Shown here in pieces: positions 26,813-35,096 of a DNA stretch of 64,000 nucleotides; the stretch's first letter is position 1, and each line of letters begins with the position of its first letter. The notes beneath the pieces were generated by a model. The model was given only the letters and a program-made list of their open reading frames with translations, made no database searches and was not told the origin of the DNA. Location: contig NZ_CP106793.1 of the NCBI RefSeq assembly GCF_025642135.1, positions 2,835,001 to 2,899,000 on the forward strand, in the 5' to 3' direction. Made by a program: the position numbers and the translations under genes. This DNA comes from Streptomyces cynarae (GTDB taxonomy: Bacteria; Actinomycetota; Actinomycetes; Streptomycetales; Streptomycetaceae).

Positions 26813-27600
26813 GCGACGCTCCGGTGGCCGAGCCGCTCGGAGAGTTCCGCGGCGCCCTTCGCGGCGAGCTGCTCCAGCTCGGCGAGGCGCTCGTCGCTCC
26901 AGCGGATCATGGGCACCGAGATGGACAGTGCGGCGACGACCTGCCCGGTGCGGTCGCGCACGGGGGCGGCGACGCAGCTGACGTCGGGGTTGGACTCGCG
27001 GCTCTCCACGGCGATGCCGCGGGCGCGGATCCGGGCCAGGGCCTCACGCAGGGCCGCCGGGTCGGTGATGCTGTTGGGAGTCATCGCGACCAGCTCGGCG
27101 TCGTCCGGGACACGGGCGGCGAGTTCCGGCTCGGGCAGGGACGCGAGGAGCATCTTGCCGACGGAGGTGCAGTGGGCGGGGAGCCGACGCCCGGCCGCCG
27201 ACACCATGCGCACGGCGTGCGTGGAGTCGACCTTGGCGATGTAGATGACGTCGGTGCCCTCGAGGATGGCCACGTGGACGGTCTCGTCGCAGGTCTCGGC
27301 CACGGACCGGGCGACCTGCAGGCCCTCGGCGGCGAGGTCGAGCTGCTCGGCGTAGCGGCTGCCGAGCTGGTACGGGCGGACGCCGAGGCGGTAGCGTCCC
27401 GGCTGTCCCTGTACGGGCACGATGTACGAGCGCGCGGCGAGCGTGGTGACGAGCTCGTGCACCGTGGTGCGCGGCAGCTGGAGCTTGCGCACGATGTCGG
27501 GGGCGGACAGCGTGCCGTCCCCGTCGAGGAAGAGCTCCAGGATGTCGAGAGCCCGGGTGACGGCAGGTACGAGGCGTCCCACGACCGGCCCCCTCTCCAT
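26809..27600 (-). CDS. IclR-family transcriptional regulator
   Basis: About 263 residues: N-terminal winged helix (TRALDILELFLDGDGTLSAPDIVRKLQLPRTTVHELVTTL) and the C-terminal IclR effector domain (TVHVAILEGTDVIYIAKVDS, AHCTSVGKMLLA, SCVAAPVRDRTGQVVAALSISVP). It likely responds to a sugar acid or lactone and controls the coupled lactonase gene. ATG 27600 has no clear ribosome site; GTG 27582, preceded by GGAGAGGGGG, is a credible alternative. A candidate operator (27601-27609) abuts the ATG, which suggests autoregulation. Confidence 0.92.
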   Translation of the reverse strand: MERGPVVGRLVPAVTRALDILELFLDGDGTLSAPDIVRKLQLPRTTVHELVTTLAARSYIVPVQGQPGRYRLGVRPYQLGSRYAEQLDLAAEGLQVARSVAETCDETVHVAILEGTDVIYIAKVDSTHAVRMVSAAGRRLPAHCTSVGKMLLASLPEPELAARVPDDAELVAMTPNSITDPAALREALARIRARGIAVESRESNPDVSCVAAPVRDRTGQVVAALSISVPMIRWSDERLAELEQLAAKGAAELSERLGHRSVA

Positions 27601-27609
27601 GTTCGAAAT
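27601..27609 (-). promoter_or_regulatory. ATTTCGAAC motif copy at the IclR gene start
   Basis: Minus-strand ATTTCGAAC immediately upstream of the ATG. The same nine bases occur at 8057-8065 ahead of the dehydratase gene, which links the two loci. Confidence 0.4.
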
Positions 27610-27716
27610 TTCAACTGACGATCGGCATGACGAACACAGGCTAGTCATAGTGCGCTGGGGCGGCAATGGTCGTGCGAGGTGCGGGATTCCGCAAGTGGTC
27701 GGCGAGGATGGACGGC

Positions 27717-28295
27717 ATGCCGTCCGCCTTCACGCCCCGCGACTTCCAGCTGGTCCTCCTGCGCCGCATGGCCGACCACAATCCGGACCTGGTGGAGGGC
27801 GCCCGCCACGAGCTGGGCGTCTCGATCGCGGACATGCGCGAGGCCAACAAGCGCTGGCAGGCGATGGTCCGCTCACCGCGCTCCCGCTCGGCCCTGACCC
27901 GGTACCGCTCGGTCCTGGGCGAGCCCGAGTCGACGACCCCCCGCCGCATCGGCGACCTGGACTGCGACGCCCTGCTGTGGCCGGTCCCGCTCTGGCCCGA
28001 CCTGCGCTTCGAGATCCTGGTGGCGCCGAACGGCGTGGTGTGGAACGAGTGGCTGGTACGGGCCCCGGGCGCGCCGTCCCCCGAGCTGAAGACCCTGGAG
28101 GACCTGACCCCCTGGTCCTGCACGGTCGACGAGGCGGCCCGCGCCTTCGCCCCCGCCCGCCCGCTGGAGGGCACGGCCCCCACCCGCTGGGGCCTGGCCT
28201 TCACGGCCCCGGACGCGCGGGGCGTACGCCATCAGGTCGCCGCGGAGTTCACCTGGGGGCTGTTGCAGCGGGTGGGCGTCAGCGGGCAGCGGTGA
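27717..28295 (+). CDS. Conserved hypothetical protein
   Basis: A soluble protein of about 192 residues that I do not recognise. Coding is supported by codon bias and a coherent composition. An N-terminal helical part (FTPRDFQLVLLRRMADHNPDLVE) precedes a Trp/Pro-rich middle (LLWPVPLWPDLRFEILVAPNGVVWNEWLVR). There is no signal, membrane segment or recognisable catalytic motif. ATG 27717 is chosen because GCGAGG precedes it; ATG 27708 is possible. The last 17 bp overlap the convergent ATP-grasp gene. It is divergent from the IclR gene. Confidence 0.7.
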   Translation: MPSAFTPRDFQLVLLRRMADHNPDLVEGARHELGVSIADMREANKRWQAMVRSPRSRSALTRYRSVLGEPESTTPRRIGDLDCDALLWPVPLWPDLRFEILVAPNGVVWNEWLVRAPGAPSPELKTLEDLTPWSCTVDEAARAFAPARPLEGTAPTRWGLAFTAPDARGVRHQVAAEFTWGLLQRVGVSGQR

Positions 28296-29148
28296 GGATC
28301 GCGTCCACAACCACGGGCAGCGACCCGGTGTGGAGGTCGAGGAACAGGTTCGGCTCGACGAGCTCCAGCTCCATCACGCACGGCTGCCCGCCCGCCCCGT
28401 CCACCAGGTCGACGCGGGCGTAGAGGAGGTCGGCGTGGCCCGGGACGGCGGCCAGGGCGCGCTCGGCGGTGGCGAGTTCTGCCGGGGTCGGGGTCCAGGG
28501 CTCCAGGCCGGGGTGGGCCACCTTCTTCTCGTCGTACGGGGTTCCGGGCGCCAGGACGGCGCCCTTCCGGCTGGCGTGCAGCAGCCGCCCGCCGAAGAAC
28601 TGCACCGCCCGCTCCCCGCTCACGTCGATGCCCTTCACATAGGGCTGCACCATCGCCGTGAACCCCTCGGCGTGCAGGCGGGCGAGCTGTCGTACGGCGG
28701 TGTCGTGCTCGCCGGGCGTGTACCGGGCGGCGAACCGGGCGCCGGCGCCCGAGGTGGGCTTGATGACGTACTCGTGGTCGCCGGGCAGGTCGGCGGGGTC
28801 GCCGGGGGCGATGTACCGCGTGGGGACGGTGGGGACGCCCGCGGCGGCCAGGTTCCCGAGATACCGCTTGTCGGTGTTCCAGCGGACGACGTCCGCCGGA
28901 TTGGCCAGCCGGGTGGCCCTCCCGCACCGCTCGGCCCACGCCGTGAACTCGGCCGCCCGCCAGCTGTAGTCCCACGTGGACCGGATCACGGCCAGGTCGT
29001 ATCCCGACCAGTCGACGTCCGTGTCGTCCCAGTACACGGCGTCCGCCTCGGCCCCCGCCGCCCGCAACTCCCGTATGAGCACCGGCAGATCGCGGTCGAC
29101 GGCGACCTCCGGCCCGGGACGGCAGGTGACGAGTGCGACTCGGGCCAC
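28279..29148 (-). CDS. ATP-grasp domain protein
   Basis: About 289 residues. The N-terminal part ARVALVTCRPGPEV... VIRSTWDYSWR and the ATP-grasp lid DHEYVIKPTSGAGARFAARY identify a stand-alone ATP-grasp ligase. VDLVDGAGGQPCVMELELVEPNLF carries the Mg-binding Glu residues and Asn. Such proteins form amide or thioester-like bonds via an acyl phosphate; the substrates are unknown. Related actinobacterial proteins are annotated only as ATP-grasp. GTG 29148 is preferred because AGGAG lies 7 nt upstream; a longer reading to 29208 has none. Confidence 0.85.
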   Translation of the reverse strand: MARVALVTCRPGPEVAVDRDLPVLIRELRAAGAEADAVYWDDTDVDWSGYDLAVIRSTWDYSWRAAEFTAWAERCGRATRLANPADVVRWNTDKRYLGNLAAAGVPTVPTRYIAPGDPADLPGDHEYVIKPTSGAGARFAARYTPGEHDTAVRQLARLHAEGFTAMVQPYVKGIDVSGERAVQFFGGRLLHASRKGAVLAPGTPYDEKKVAHPGLEPWTPTPAELATAERALAAVPGHADLLYARVDLVDGAGGQPCVMELELVEPNLFLDLHTGSLPVVVDAILTAAR

Positions 29149-29310
29149 GTCTGGACTCCTGTTCGTACGACCAATGCTCCGCGACGATTCCTCCGCGCAG
29201 GCTAACAAAAGGGCGTGGAACCGGGCACGGGCCGTTGACCTTCACCTTCGGTGAAGCCCCAGCATCGGTGGCGGAACGGACGAGGAACGCCGGAAGGGCG
29301 GGGTGCGGCG

Positions 29311-30375
29311 GTGGAGATGCTGACGATCGGGGCGTTCGCGAAGGCGTGCCGGCTGTCGCCGAAGGCGCTCAGGCTCTACGACGAGCTGGATCTGCTGCGC
29401 CCGGCCCGGGTGGACCCGGAGACCGGCTACCGCTACTACGCCGCCGGCCAGCTGGAGCAGGCGCGGCTGGTGGCGTGGCTTCGGCGGCTCGGCATGCCGT
29501 TGGCGCGCATCCGGCAGGTGTGCGCGCTGGACGACGCGGGCGCCGCCCGGGAGATCCGTGCCTACTGGGCACGGGTCGAGGCGGAGACAGCGGCGCGCCG
29601 GGAACTGGCGGCGTTCCTCGTGGACCACCTCTCACATCCGTCGAGGAAGGACACCACCATGCTGGAACTGCGCTACTCGGCCCTCTCGGACCCCGGTCGG
29701 GTCCGCACGGCCAACCAGGACACGGCCTACGCGGGCGCCCGGGTGCTCGCGGTGGCCGACGGCTTCGGCTCCGGGGGCGCGCCCGCGAGCACGGCCGCGA
29801 TCGAGGCGCTGCGGCACCTGGACCGGGAGCCGCTGCCTGCGGGCAGCGTGCTCAACCTGCTGGAGGACGCGGTGCAGGACGCCACCCGGGCGGTGCGGGA
29901 CGCGGCAGGGAGCGACGCCGAGGTGGGCACCACCCTCACCGCGGCGGTGTGGACCGGCTCGCAGCTCGCCCTCGTCCACATCGGTGACTCCCGGGCGTAT
30001 CTGCTGCGCGACGGCGAACTGTTCCGGATCACCCACGACCACACGGTCGTCCAGTGGATGATCGACGAGGGCCGGCTGACACCGGAGGAGGCCGCCGCCC
30101 ATCCGCAACGCGCCCTGCTGCTGAAGGCGTTGACGGGCGGCGACGACGCCGGTGCCGTACCCGATCTGCGGCTGCACGACGCGCTGCCCGGCGACCGGTA
30201 TCTGCTGTGCTCGGACGGCCTGTCCGGGGTCGTGCCGGACGAGGAGATCCGCACCGCGCTCACGTCCGCGTCCGCCCCGGACGAGGCGGTGCGGGCACTG
30301 GTGGGCGCGGCGAACGCCGCCGGCGGCCCGGACAACGTGAGCTGTGTGGTGGCGGAGGTGGTGGAGGCCGCATAA
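29311..30375 (+). CDS. MerR-type HTH fused to PP2C-type Ser/Thr phosphatase
   Basis: About 354 residues. Residues 1-75 are a MerR winged helix (LTIGAFAKACRLSPKALRLYDELDLLRPARVDPETGYRYY), followed by a short helical linker. From about residue 117 a complete PP2C domain follows: RVRTANQD with Asp137, VADGFG with Asp150, HIGDSRAYL, LCSDGL with Asp302, and DNVSCVV with Asp341. Together these provide the two-metal centre. The protein would bind DNA through MerR and remove phosphate from Ser/Thr, linking kinase signalling to transcription. Start GTG 29311; ATG 29317 is the alternative. Confidence 0.9.
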   Translation: MEMLTIGAFAKACRLSPKALRLYDELDLLRPARVDPETGYRYYAAGQLEQARLVAWLRRLGMPLARIRQVCALDDAGAAREIRAYWARVEAETAARRELAAFLVDHLSHPSRKDTTMLELRYSALSDPGRVRTANQDTAYAGARVLAVADGFGSGGAPASTAAIEALRHLDREPLPAGSVLNLLEDAVQDATRAVRDAAGSDAEVGTTLTAAVWTGSQLALVHIGDSRAYLLRDGELFRITHDHTVVQWMIDEGRLTPEEAAAHPQRALLLKALTGGDDAGAVPDLRLHDALPGDRYLLCSDGLSGVVPDEEIRTALTSASAPDEAVRALVGAANAAGGPDNVSCVVAEVVEAA

Positions 30376-30448
30376 CGGACGGGGCTGTGCGGCACGATGG
30401 GTTCGTAGGTCCCGTCCGCATGTCCGCCTCGACGCAAGGAGTGTCCGC

Positions 30449-31936
30449 GTGTCCTCCCTCTTTCCGGCACTGTCCGATCCCTCGGCCGGGCGGCGGCCCG
30501 CCCTGCGGTTCGGGGAGCGGGCTCTGACCTATGCGGAGCTCGCCTCGGCGGCGGGGGCGCTCGCCGGGCGGATCGGCGGGGCCATGGGCGTCCCCCCTGC
30601 TCGAGCGAAGTCGAGAGCTTGGGGGAGGGTGGCCGTATGGGCCACGCCCTCCCTGGAGACCGCCGTCGCCGCGGTCGCCGCGCTGAGCGCCGGTGTGCCC
30701 TTCGTCCCGCTCAACCCGAAGTCCGGGGAGCGGGAGCTCGGGCACATCCTGGCGGACAGCGCGCCGTCGCTGGTGCTCGCCGGGCCGGGCGTCGAACTGC
30801 CCGCCCCGGTCGGCGGACTGGAGCGCGTCGACGTCGATGTGCACGGCTCCGGGGCTCTCCCGGAGGGCGAAACCGGCGACGAGGACCCCGCCCTCGTCGT
30901 GTACACCTCCGGCACCACGGGCCCGCCCAAGGGCGCCGTCATCCCCCGTCGTGCCGTCGCCACCACCCTGGACGCGCTCGCGGACGCCTGGCAGTGGACG
31001 GGCGACGACGTGCTCGTGCACGGGCTGCCGTTGTTCCATGTGCACGGGCTGGTGCTGGGCATCCTCGGGCCGCTGCGGCGCGGCGGGTCCGTGCGGCACC
31101 TGGGGCGGTTCAGTACGGACGGTGTGGCGCGGGAGCTGGGCGAGGGCGCGACCATGCTGTTCGGCGTGCCGACGATGTACCACCGCATCGCCGAGGCCCT
31201 GCCCGCCGACCCCGAGCTGGCCAAGGCGCTCGCCGGGGCCCGGCTGCTGGTCTCCGGGTCCGCCGCGCTGCCGGTGCACGACCACGAGCGGATCGCCGCC
31301 GCGACCGGCCGCCGGGTCGTCGAGCGGTACGGCATGACCGAGACGCTGATGAACACCAGTGTGCGGGTGGACGGGGAGGCGCGCGCGGGGACGGTGGGGG
31401 TTCCGCTGCCGGGTGTGGAGCTGCGGCTCGTCGAGGAGGACGGGTCCGTCGTCGCCGCCCGCGACGGCGAGAGCGTCGGGGAGATCCAGGTGCGCGGGCC
31501 GAATCTGTTCACCGAGTACCTCAACCGGCCCGACGCCACCGCCGCCGCGTTCACCCCGGACGGCTGGTTCCGCACCGGGGACATGGCGGTGCGCGAGCCC
31601 GACGGGTACGTGCGGATCGTGGGGCGCAAGGCGACCGATCTCATCAAGAGCGGCGGCTACAAGATCGGGGCCGGGGAGATCGAGAACGCGCTTCTCGAGC
31701 ACCCGGGTGTCCGGGAGGCCGCCGTCGCCGGGGAGCCCGACGACGACCTGGGCGAGCGGATCGTCGCCTGGGTCGTGCCCGCGGATCCCGCGGCGCCGCC
31801 CGGTGCCGACGAGCTGGCCGGCCACGTCGCCCGCCGGCTCGCCCCGCACAAGCGTCCGCGCGTGGTGCGGTACCTGGACGCCCTGCCCCGCAACGACATG
31901 GGGAAGATCATGAAGCGGGCCCTGCGGGATGCCTGA
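30449..31936 (+). CDS. matB: Malonyl-CoA/methylmalonyl-CoA synthetase MatB
   Basis: About 495 residues of the acyl-CoA synthetase family. It closely matches my memory of S. coelicolor MatB, which ligates malonate or methylmalonate to CoA. Visible motifs are VVYTSGTTGPPKGAV (ATP P-loop), GLPLFHVHG, ERYGMTETLMN, DGWFRTGDMAV, and the catalytic Lys486 in NDMGKIMKRAL. GTG 30449 with AAGGAG 7 nt upstream. Oddity: residues about 46-58 (MGVPPARAKSRAW) come from a hairpin repeat at 30591-30626 that appears inserted in frame; MatB homologues go directly from RIGGA to GRVAVW. Its stop overlaps the carboxyltransferase gene by 8 bp. Confidence 0.93.
   Translation: MSSLFPALSDPSAGRRPALRFGERALTYAELASAAGALAGRIGGAMGVPPARAKSRAWGRVAVWATPSLETAVAAVAALSAGVPFVPLNPKSGERELGHILADSAPSLVLAGPGVELPAPVGGLERVDVDVHGSGALPEGETGDEDPALVVYTSGTTGPPKGAVIPRRAVATTLDALADAWQWTGDDVLVHGLPLFHVHGLVLGILGPLRRGGSVRHLGRFSTDGVARELGEGATMLFGVPTMYHRIAEALPADPELAKALAGARLLVSGSAALPVHDHERIAAATGRRVVERYGMTETLMNTSVRVDGEARAGTVGVPLPGVELRLVEEDGSVVAARDGESVGEIQVRGPNLFTEYLNRPDATAAAFTPDGWFRTGDMAVREPDGYVRIVGRKATDLIKSGGYKIGAGEIENALLEHPGVREAAVAGEPDDDLGERIVAWVVPADPAAPPGADELAGHVARRLAPHKRPRVVRYLDALPRNDMGKIMKRALRDA
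30591..30626. repeat. Streptomyces-type hairpin repeat inside matB
   Basis: A 36-bp imperfect palindrome: TCCCCC at 30591-30596 pairs with GGGGGA at 30621-30626, and GCTCGA pairs with TCGAG around GCGAAG. I recall this sequence as a common intergenic miniature repeat in Streptomyces genomes. Here it is within a reading frame and adds about 13 residues. Confidence 0.7.
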
Positions 31937-33266
31937 GCGCCCCTCAGCGCGGGACGCCCTCGCCCTGGTCACCGACGACTTCGCGGAACTCCCCTCCCCC
32001 GGGCGCGACGGGCAGCCCGACGGTCCGTTGGCCTGGCCCGGCTACGACGCCTCCCGGGCCCGCGCCGCCGCGCGCACCGGCGAGGAGGAGTCCGTCGTCT
32101 GCGGGCGCGCCACCGTCGGCGGCACCCCGGTCGTGCTGATCGCGTTCGAGTTCGGCTTCCTCGGCGGCTCCCTGGGCGAACACACCGGGGACCGGCTGGA
32201 GGCGGCCCACGTCCACGCCCGTGAGCGGCGGCTGCCGGTGGTCTCGCTGGTCGCGACGGGCGGCAGCCGGATGCAGGAGGGCATGCTCGCGCTGACCCAG
32301 TTGCAGCGCGTGGCCCGCCAGTCGGCGCTCACCCGCGCGGCCGGTCTGCCCCAGCTCGCGGTGTTGCGGGACCCGACCACGGGCGGCGGCTGGGCCACGC
32401 TGGGCGCGGGCGCCGACGTGGTGCTGGCCCTGCCGGACGCCCAGGTCGGCTTCGCGGGCTCCCGGGTGCGCCCACCGGACGCGGACCCGGCGGCGTACAC
32501 CGCCCAGGCGCAGCTCGCGGCGGGCACCGTCGACGCGGTCGTACGGCCCGGAGAGCTGCGCGAGACGCTGGGCCGGTGGCTGTCGCTGCTGACGGCGCCC
32601 TCAGCCGAGCCCGCGCCCGTGCCCGGCGCGCTCGGCCGGGTGGACCTCCCGGCCACCGGCTGGGACGCGGTGCGGCGCGCCCGCGACCCGGAGCGTCCCC
32701 GCGCGCACGCCTACCTGGACGCCTACTTCACCGGCCGGGCGGCCATCAGCGGCGACCGGTGCGGCGGCACCGACCCGGACGGCATGCTGTGCGGCTTCGG
32801 CACCCACGACGGCCGGACCATCGCCTACGCCGCCCAGACCGGCACCGCGACCCGGCCCGCCGGGTACCGTACGGCCGCCCGGCTGATCCGCCTGGCGGAC
32901 CGGCTGTCCCTGCCGGTGCTGACGCTGGTGGACACCCCGGGCGCCGCCAACGACGCCGACGCCGAACGGCAGGGTGCGGGCGCCGCGATCGCGGACCTGT
33001 TCGCCGCGGTCGCCACCGCCCGTACGCCGATCACCACGCTGGTCGTCGGCGAGGGCGGCTCGGGCGGCGCCCTCGCGCTGGCCGCGCCCGGCAACACGTG
33101 GGTCACGCCGGACAGCTACTTCTCCGTCATCGCCCCGGAGCTCGCCGCCGCGATACTCAAGCGCCCGCCGGAGCAGGTGCGGCAGACGGCGGACCGGCTC
33201 CGGGTCCGGCCCCAGGACCTGGTCGCCCTGGGGGTGGTACGGGGGATCGCCGGCGCCGCTACGTGA
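31929..33266 (+). CDS. Fused acyl-CoA carboxylase carboxyltransferase (AccD-AccA type)
   Basis: A 445-residue carboxyltransferase with both halves in one chain. The beta-like half has VVLIAFEFGFLGGSLGEHTGDRLEAAHVHA, and the alpha-like half has RLSLPVLTLVDTPGAANDADAERQGAG and VVGEGGSGGALALAAPGNT. The Cys4 zinc ribbon of bacterial AccD is absent. It would transfer carboxyl from biotin to acetyl- or another acyl-CoA, but no biotin carboxylase or BCCP gene is adjacent. ATG 31929 overlaps matB, so both are co-translated; the pair may balance malonyl-type extender units by two routes. Confidence 0.85.
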   Translation: MPERPSARDALALVTDDFAELPSPGRDGQPDGPLAWPGYDASRARAAARTGEEESVVCGRATVGGTPVVLIAFEFGFLGGSLGEHTGDRLEAAHVHARERRLPVVSLVATGGSRMQEGMLALTQLQRVARQSALTRAAGLPQLAVLRDPTTGGGWATLGAGADVVLALPDAQVGFAGSRVRPPDADPAAYTAQAQLAAGTVDAVVRPGELRETLGRWLSLLTAPSAEPAPVPGALGRVDLPATGWDAVRRARDPERPRAHAYLDAYFTGRAAISGDRCGGTDPDGMLCGFGTHDGRTIAYAAQTGTATRPAGYRTAARLIRLADRLSLPVLTLVDTPGAANDADAERQGAGAAIADLFAAVATARTPITTLVVGEGGSGGALALAAPGNTWVTPDSYFSVIAPELAAAILKRPPEQVRQTADRLRVRPQDLVALGVVRGIAGAAT

Positions 33267-33423
33267 CGGGCGGACCCCGTACAAGGTCCCCCGTGCGCGA
33301 CGCGCCCAGGACCACCCGCCCGGACCATTCCGAGGGGCGCGGGCCCGCGTCACGTCAGAGGATGCGGAGAAGAGGCCCGCCGCCCGGCGGCCCGCCCGCG
33401 GTCCGTTCTCGGGAGGTACCGCC

Positions 33424-34460
33424 ATGACCGTCAGCCTGGACCAGCTGCGCCGCTGCCACTTCGCCGTCGACCTGGGCGCGGCGAGGACCCGCGTCTACGT
33501 CAAGGGCGCCGGTCTGGTGGTGGACCAGCCCAGTGCGGCGGCCGTGAACACCCGTACGGGTGCGCTGATCGCGGTCGGTGAGTTCGCCGAGAAGATGACG
33601 GGCCGCACGCCCTCGTACATCCGCGTCGTCCGGCCCGTCTCCGGCGGTACCGTCGTCGACATCGAGATGGCCCAGCGCATGCTGCGCCATCTGCTCGGCG
33701 AGAAGCTCCGCCGCAGCCTGCGCCGCAAGCCCCGGCTGCGGGCCGCCGCCTGCACCCGCACGACGCGGACCCGCTGGCCCAGCGCGCGGCCGTGGAGACG
33801 CTGGTCGGGCTGGGGGCGCGCAGGGTGGAACTGGTGGACACGCTCGTCGCGGCGGCCGTGGGGTGCGGGCTGCCCGTCGAGCAGCCGGAAGCCTCCATGA
33901 TCATGGTGTGCGGGGCCGCCGCCACGCAGATCGCGGTGCTGTCGCTGGGGAACATCGTGACCGCCGAGCGCATCCCGGTGGGCGGCGAGGCCGTCGATCA
34001 CGCCATAGTGCAACACCTGCGGCACGAGCACGCGTTGATGCTCCCGAGCCAGTCCGTACGGCCGCTGCGGCTCGCCCTGTGCGCGGGCGGGTTCACCTCG
34101 GACGGGCCCGCCTCCACCGAGATCATGGGGCGGGACGTGGCGACCGGGCTCGCGCGCTCCGTGAAGGTCGACACGGCGGCCGTGCGGAACGCCATCCAGA
34201 CCCCGCTGACCGCCGTCCTGGACGGCATCGGCAAGGTGCTGCGGGACTGCCCGCCCGATCTGGTGGCCGACCTCGCCGACCGCGGGATCATGATGGTCGG
34301 GGGCAGCGCGCTGCTGCCGGGGCTCGACGACATGCTGCGCCAGGCGACCGGCATGCCCGTGCACATCGCCGAACGGCCCGACATCTGCGCGGTGCAGGGC
34401 CTGGGCGCCATGCTGGAGGGCAGGATCCAACCTCTGACGTTGGATCCACTGGCGGCCTGA
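33424..34460 (+). pseudogene. mbl: MreB-like protein Mbl, one-base frame break
   Basis: Actin/MreB-fold protein of about 345 residues once corrected. N-terminal CHFAVDLGAARTRVYVKGAGLVVDQPSAAAVN is the phosphate-1 loop; SMIMVCGAAATQIAVLSLG and IMMVGGSALLPGLDDMLRQATG are phosphate-2 and adenosine motifs. In S. coelicolor, Mbl is a divergent MreB paralogue needed for normal spore-wall synthesis, and this gene order fits it. GGGAGG lies 6 nt upstream of ATG. The frame changes once near 33754-33758 (ACCC run); adding one C gives ACTPHDADPLAQRAAVE. The length (1037 nt) is one short of a multiple of three. Confidence 0.78.
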
Positions 34461-34561
34461 GCCCCCGGTCGTGCTGAAGGCCGGACGGTCTTTCGGTGGA
34501 GCCGGACGGCGTCCGGGTGGTCTCCGCAGGGAGCCGCGGGCGGTTCCGTACGATGGGCGCC

Positions 34562-34990
34562 ATGGCGTCCCGCGTGTGCACCCGCTCCTCGGTGAGCCGT
34601 GCCCGCTGGGTGCTGCTGGTGATGGCGGTGCTGGCCGGGGTTCTGGCCATGCACGCGCTGTCGCCGTCCGGGACGCCGTCGGCGGGGCAGCACGTCATGA
34701 TGGGGGCTCCGGGTACGGCAGGGCATCGGACCGCAGCCGCACCCGCTCCCGCGGACGACTGCGCGTGCCCCCATCTGTCGAACGCCGGCCATGGCGGGAC
34801 GGCCATGGACCACTCCGGCGGCACCTGCGCGGCCGGAGGCACCGCCGCCTCCTACGTCCCGCCCGCCCTGCTGCCCGCGCTGACGGTCCCCGGTGAGTGC
34901 GCCGCGGCCTTCTCCGGTCACCCGGTCGCACGGACGGCCGACGGCCGGGCTCCGCCCGACCTGTCCGAACTACAGCTTCTGCGGATCTAG
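34562..34990 (+). CDS. DUF6153-like exported protein
   Basis: About 142 residues. A basic start and hydrophobic segment (WVLLVMAVLAGVLAMHALS) anchor or export the protein; the rest is extracellular and rich in His, Met and Cys (HVMMGAPGTAGH, DCACPHLSNAGHGGTAMDHSGG). I recall this as DUF6153, usually next to DUF305, as here. Such residues suggest binding of a soft metal such as copper, but no function is established that I know of. ATG 34562 or 34553 are both possible. Confidence 0.7.
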   Translation: MASRVCTRSSVSRARWVLLVMAVLAGVLAMHALSPSGTPSAGQHVMMGAPGTAGHRTAAAPAPADDCACPHLSNAGHGGTAMDHSGGTCAAGGTAASYVPPALLPALTVPGECAAAFSGHPVARTADGRAPPDLSELQLLRI

Positions 34991-35096
34991 AGGCGCCCGC
35001 ACGAAACCGGCCTTCTCAGGTGGCGTGCTCCGGTCAGTCTCACGATCCGTTCTTCCCGCGCGCCTGCGCGGGGTGTTCCAAGGAGCTGTACTTCTC

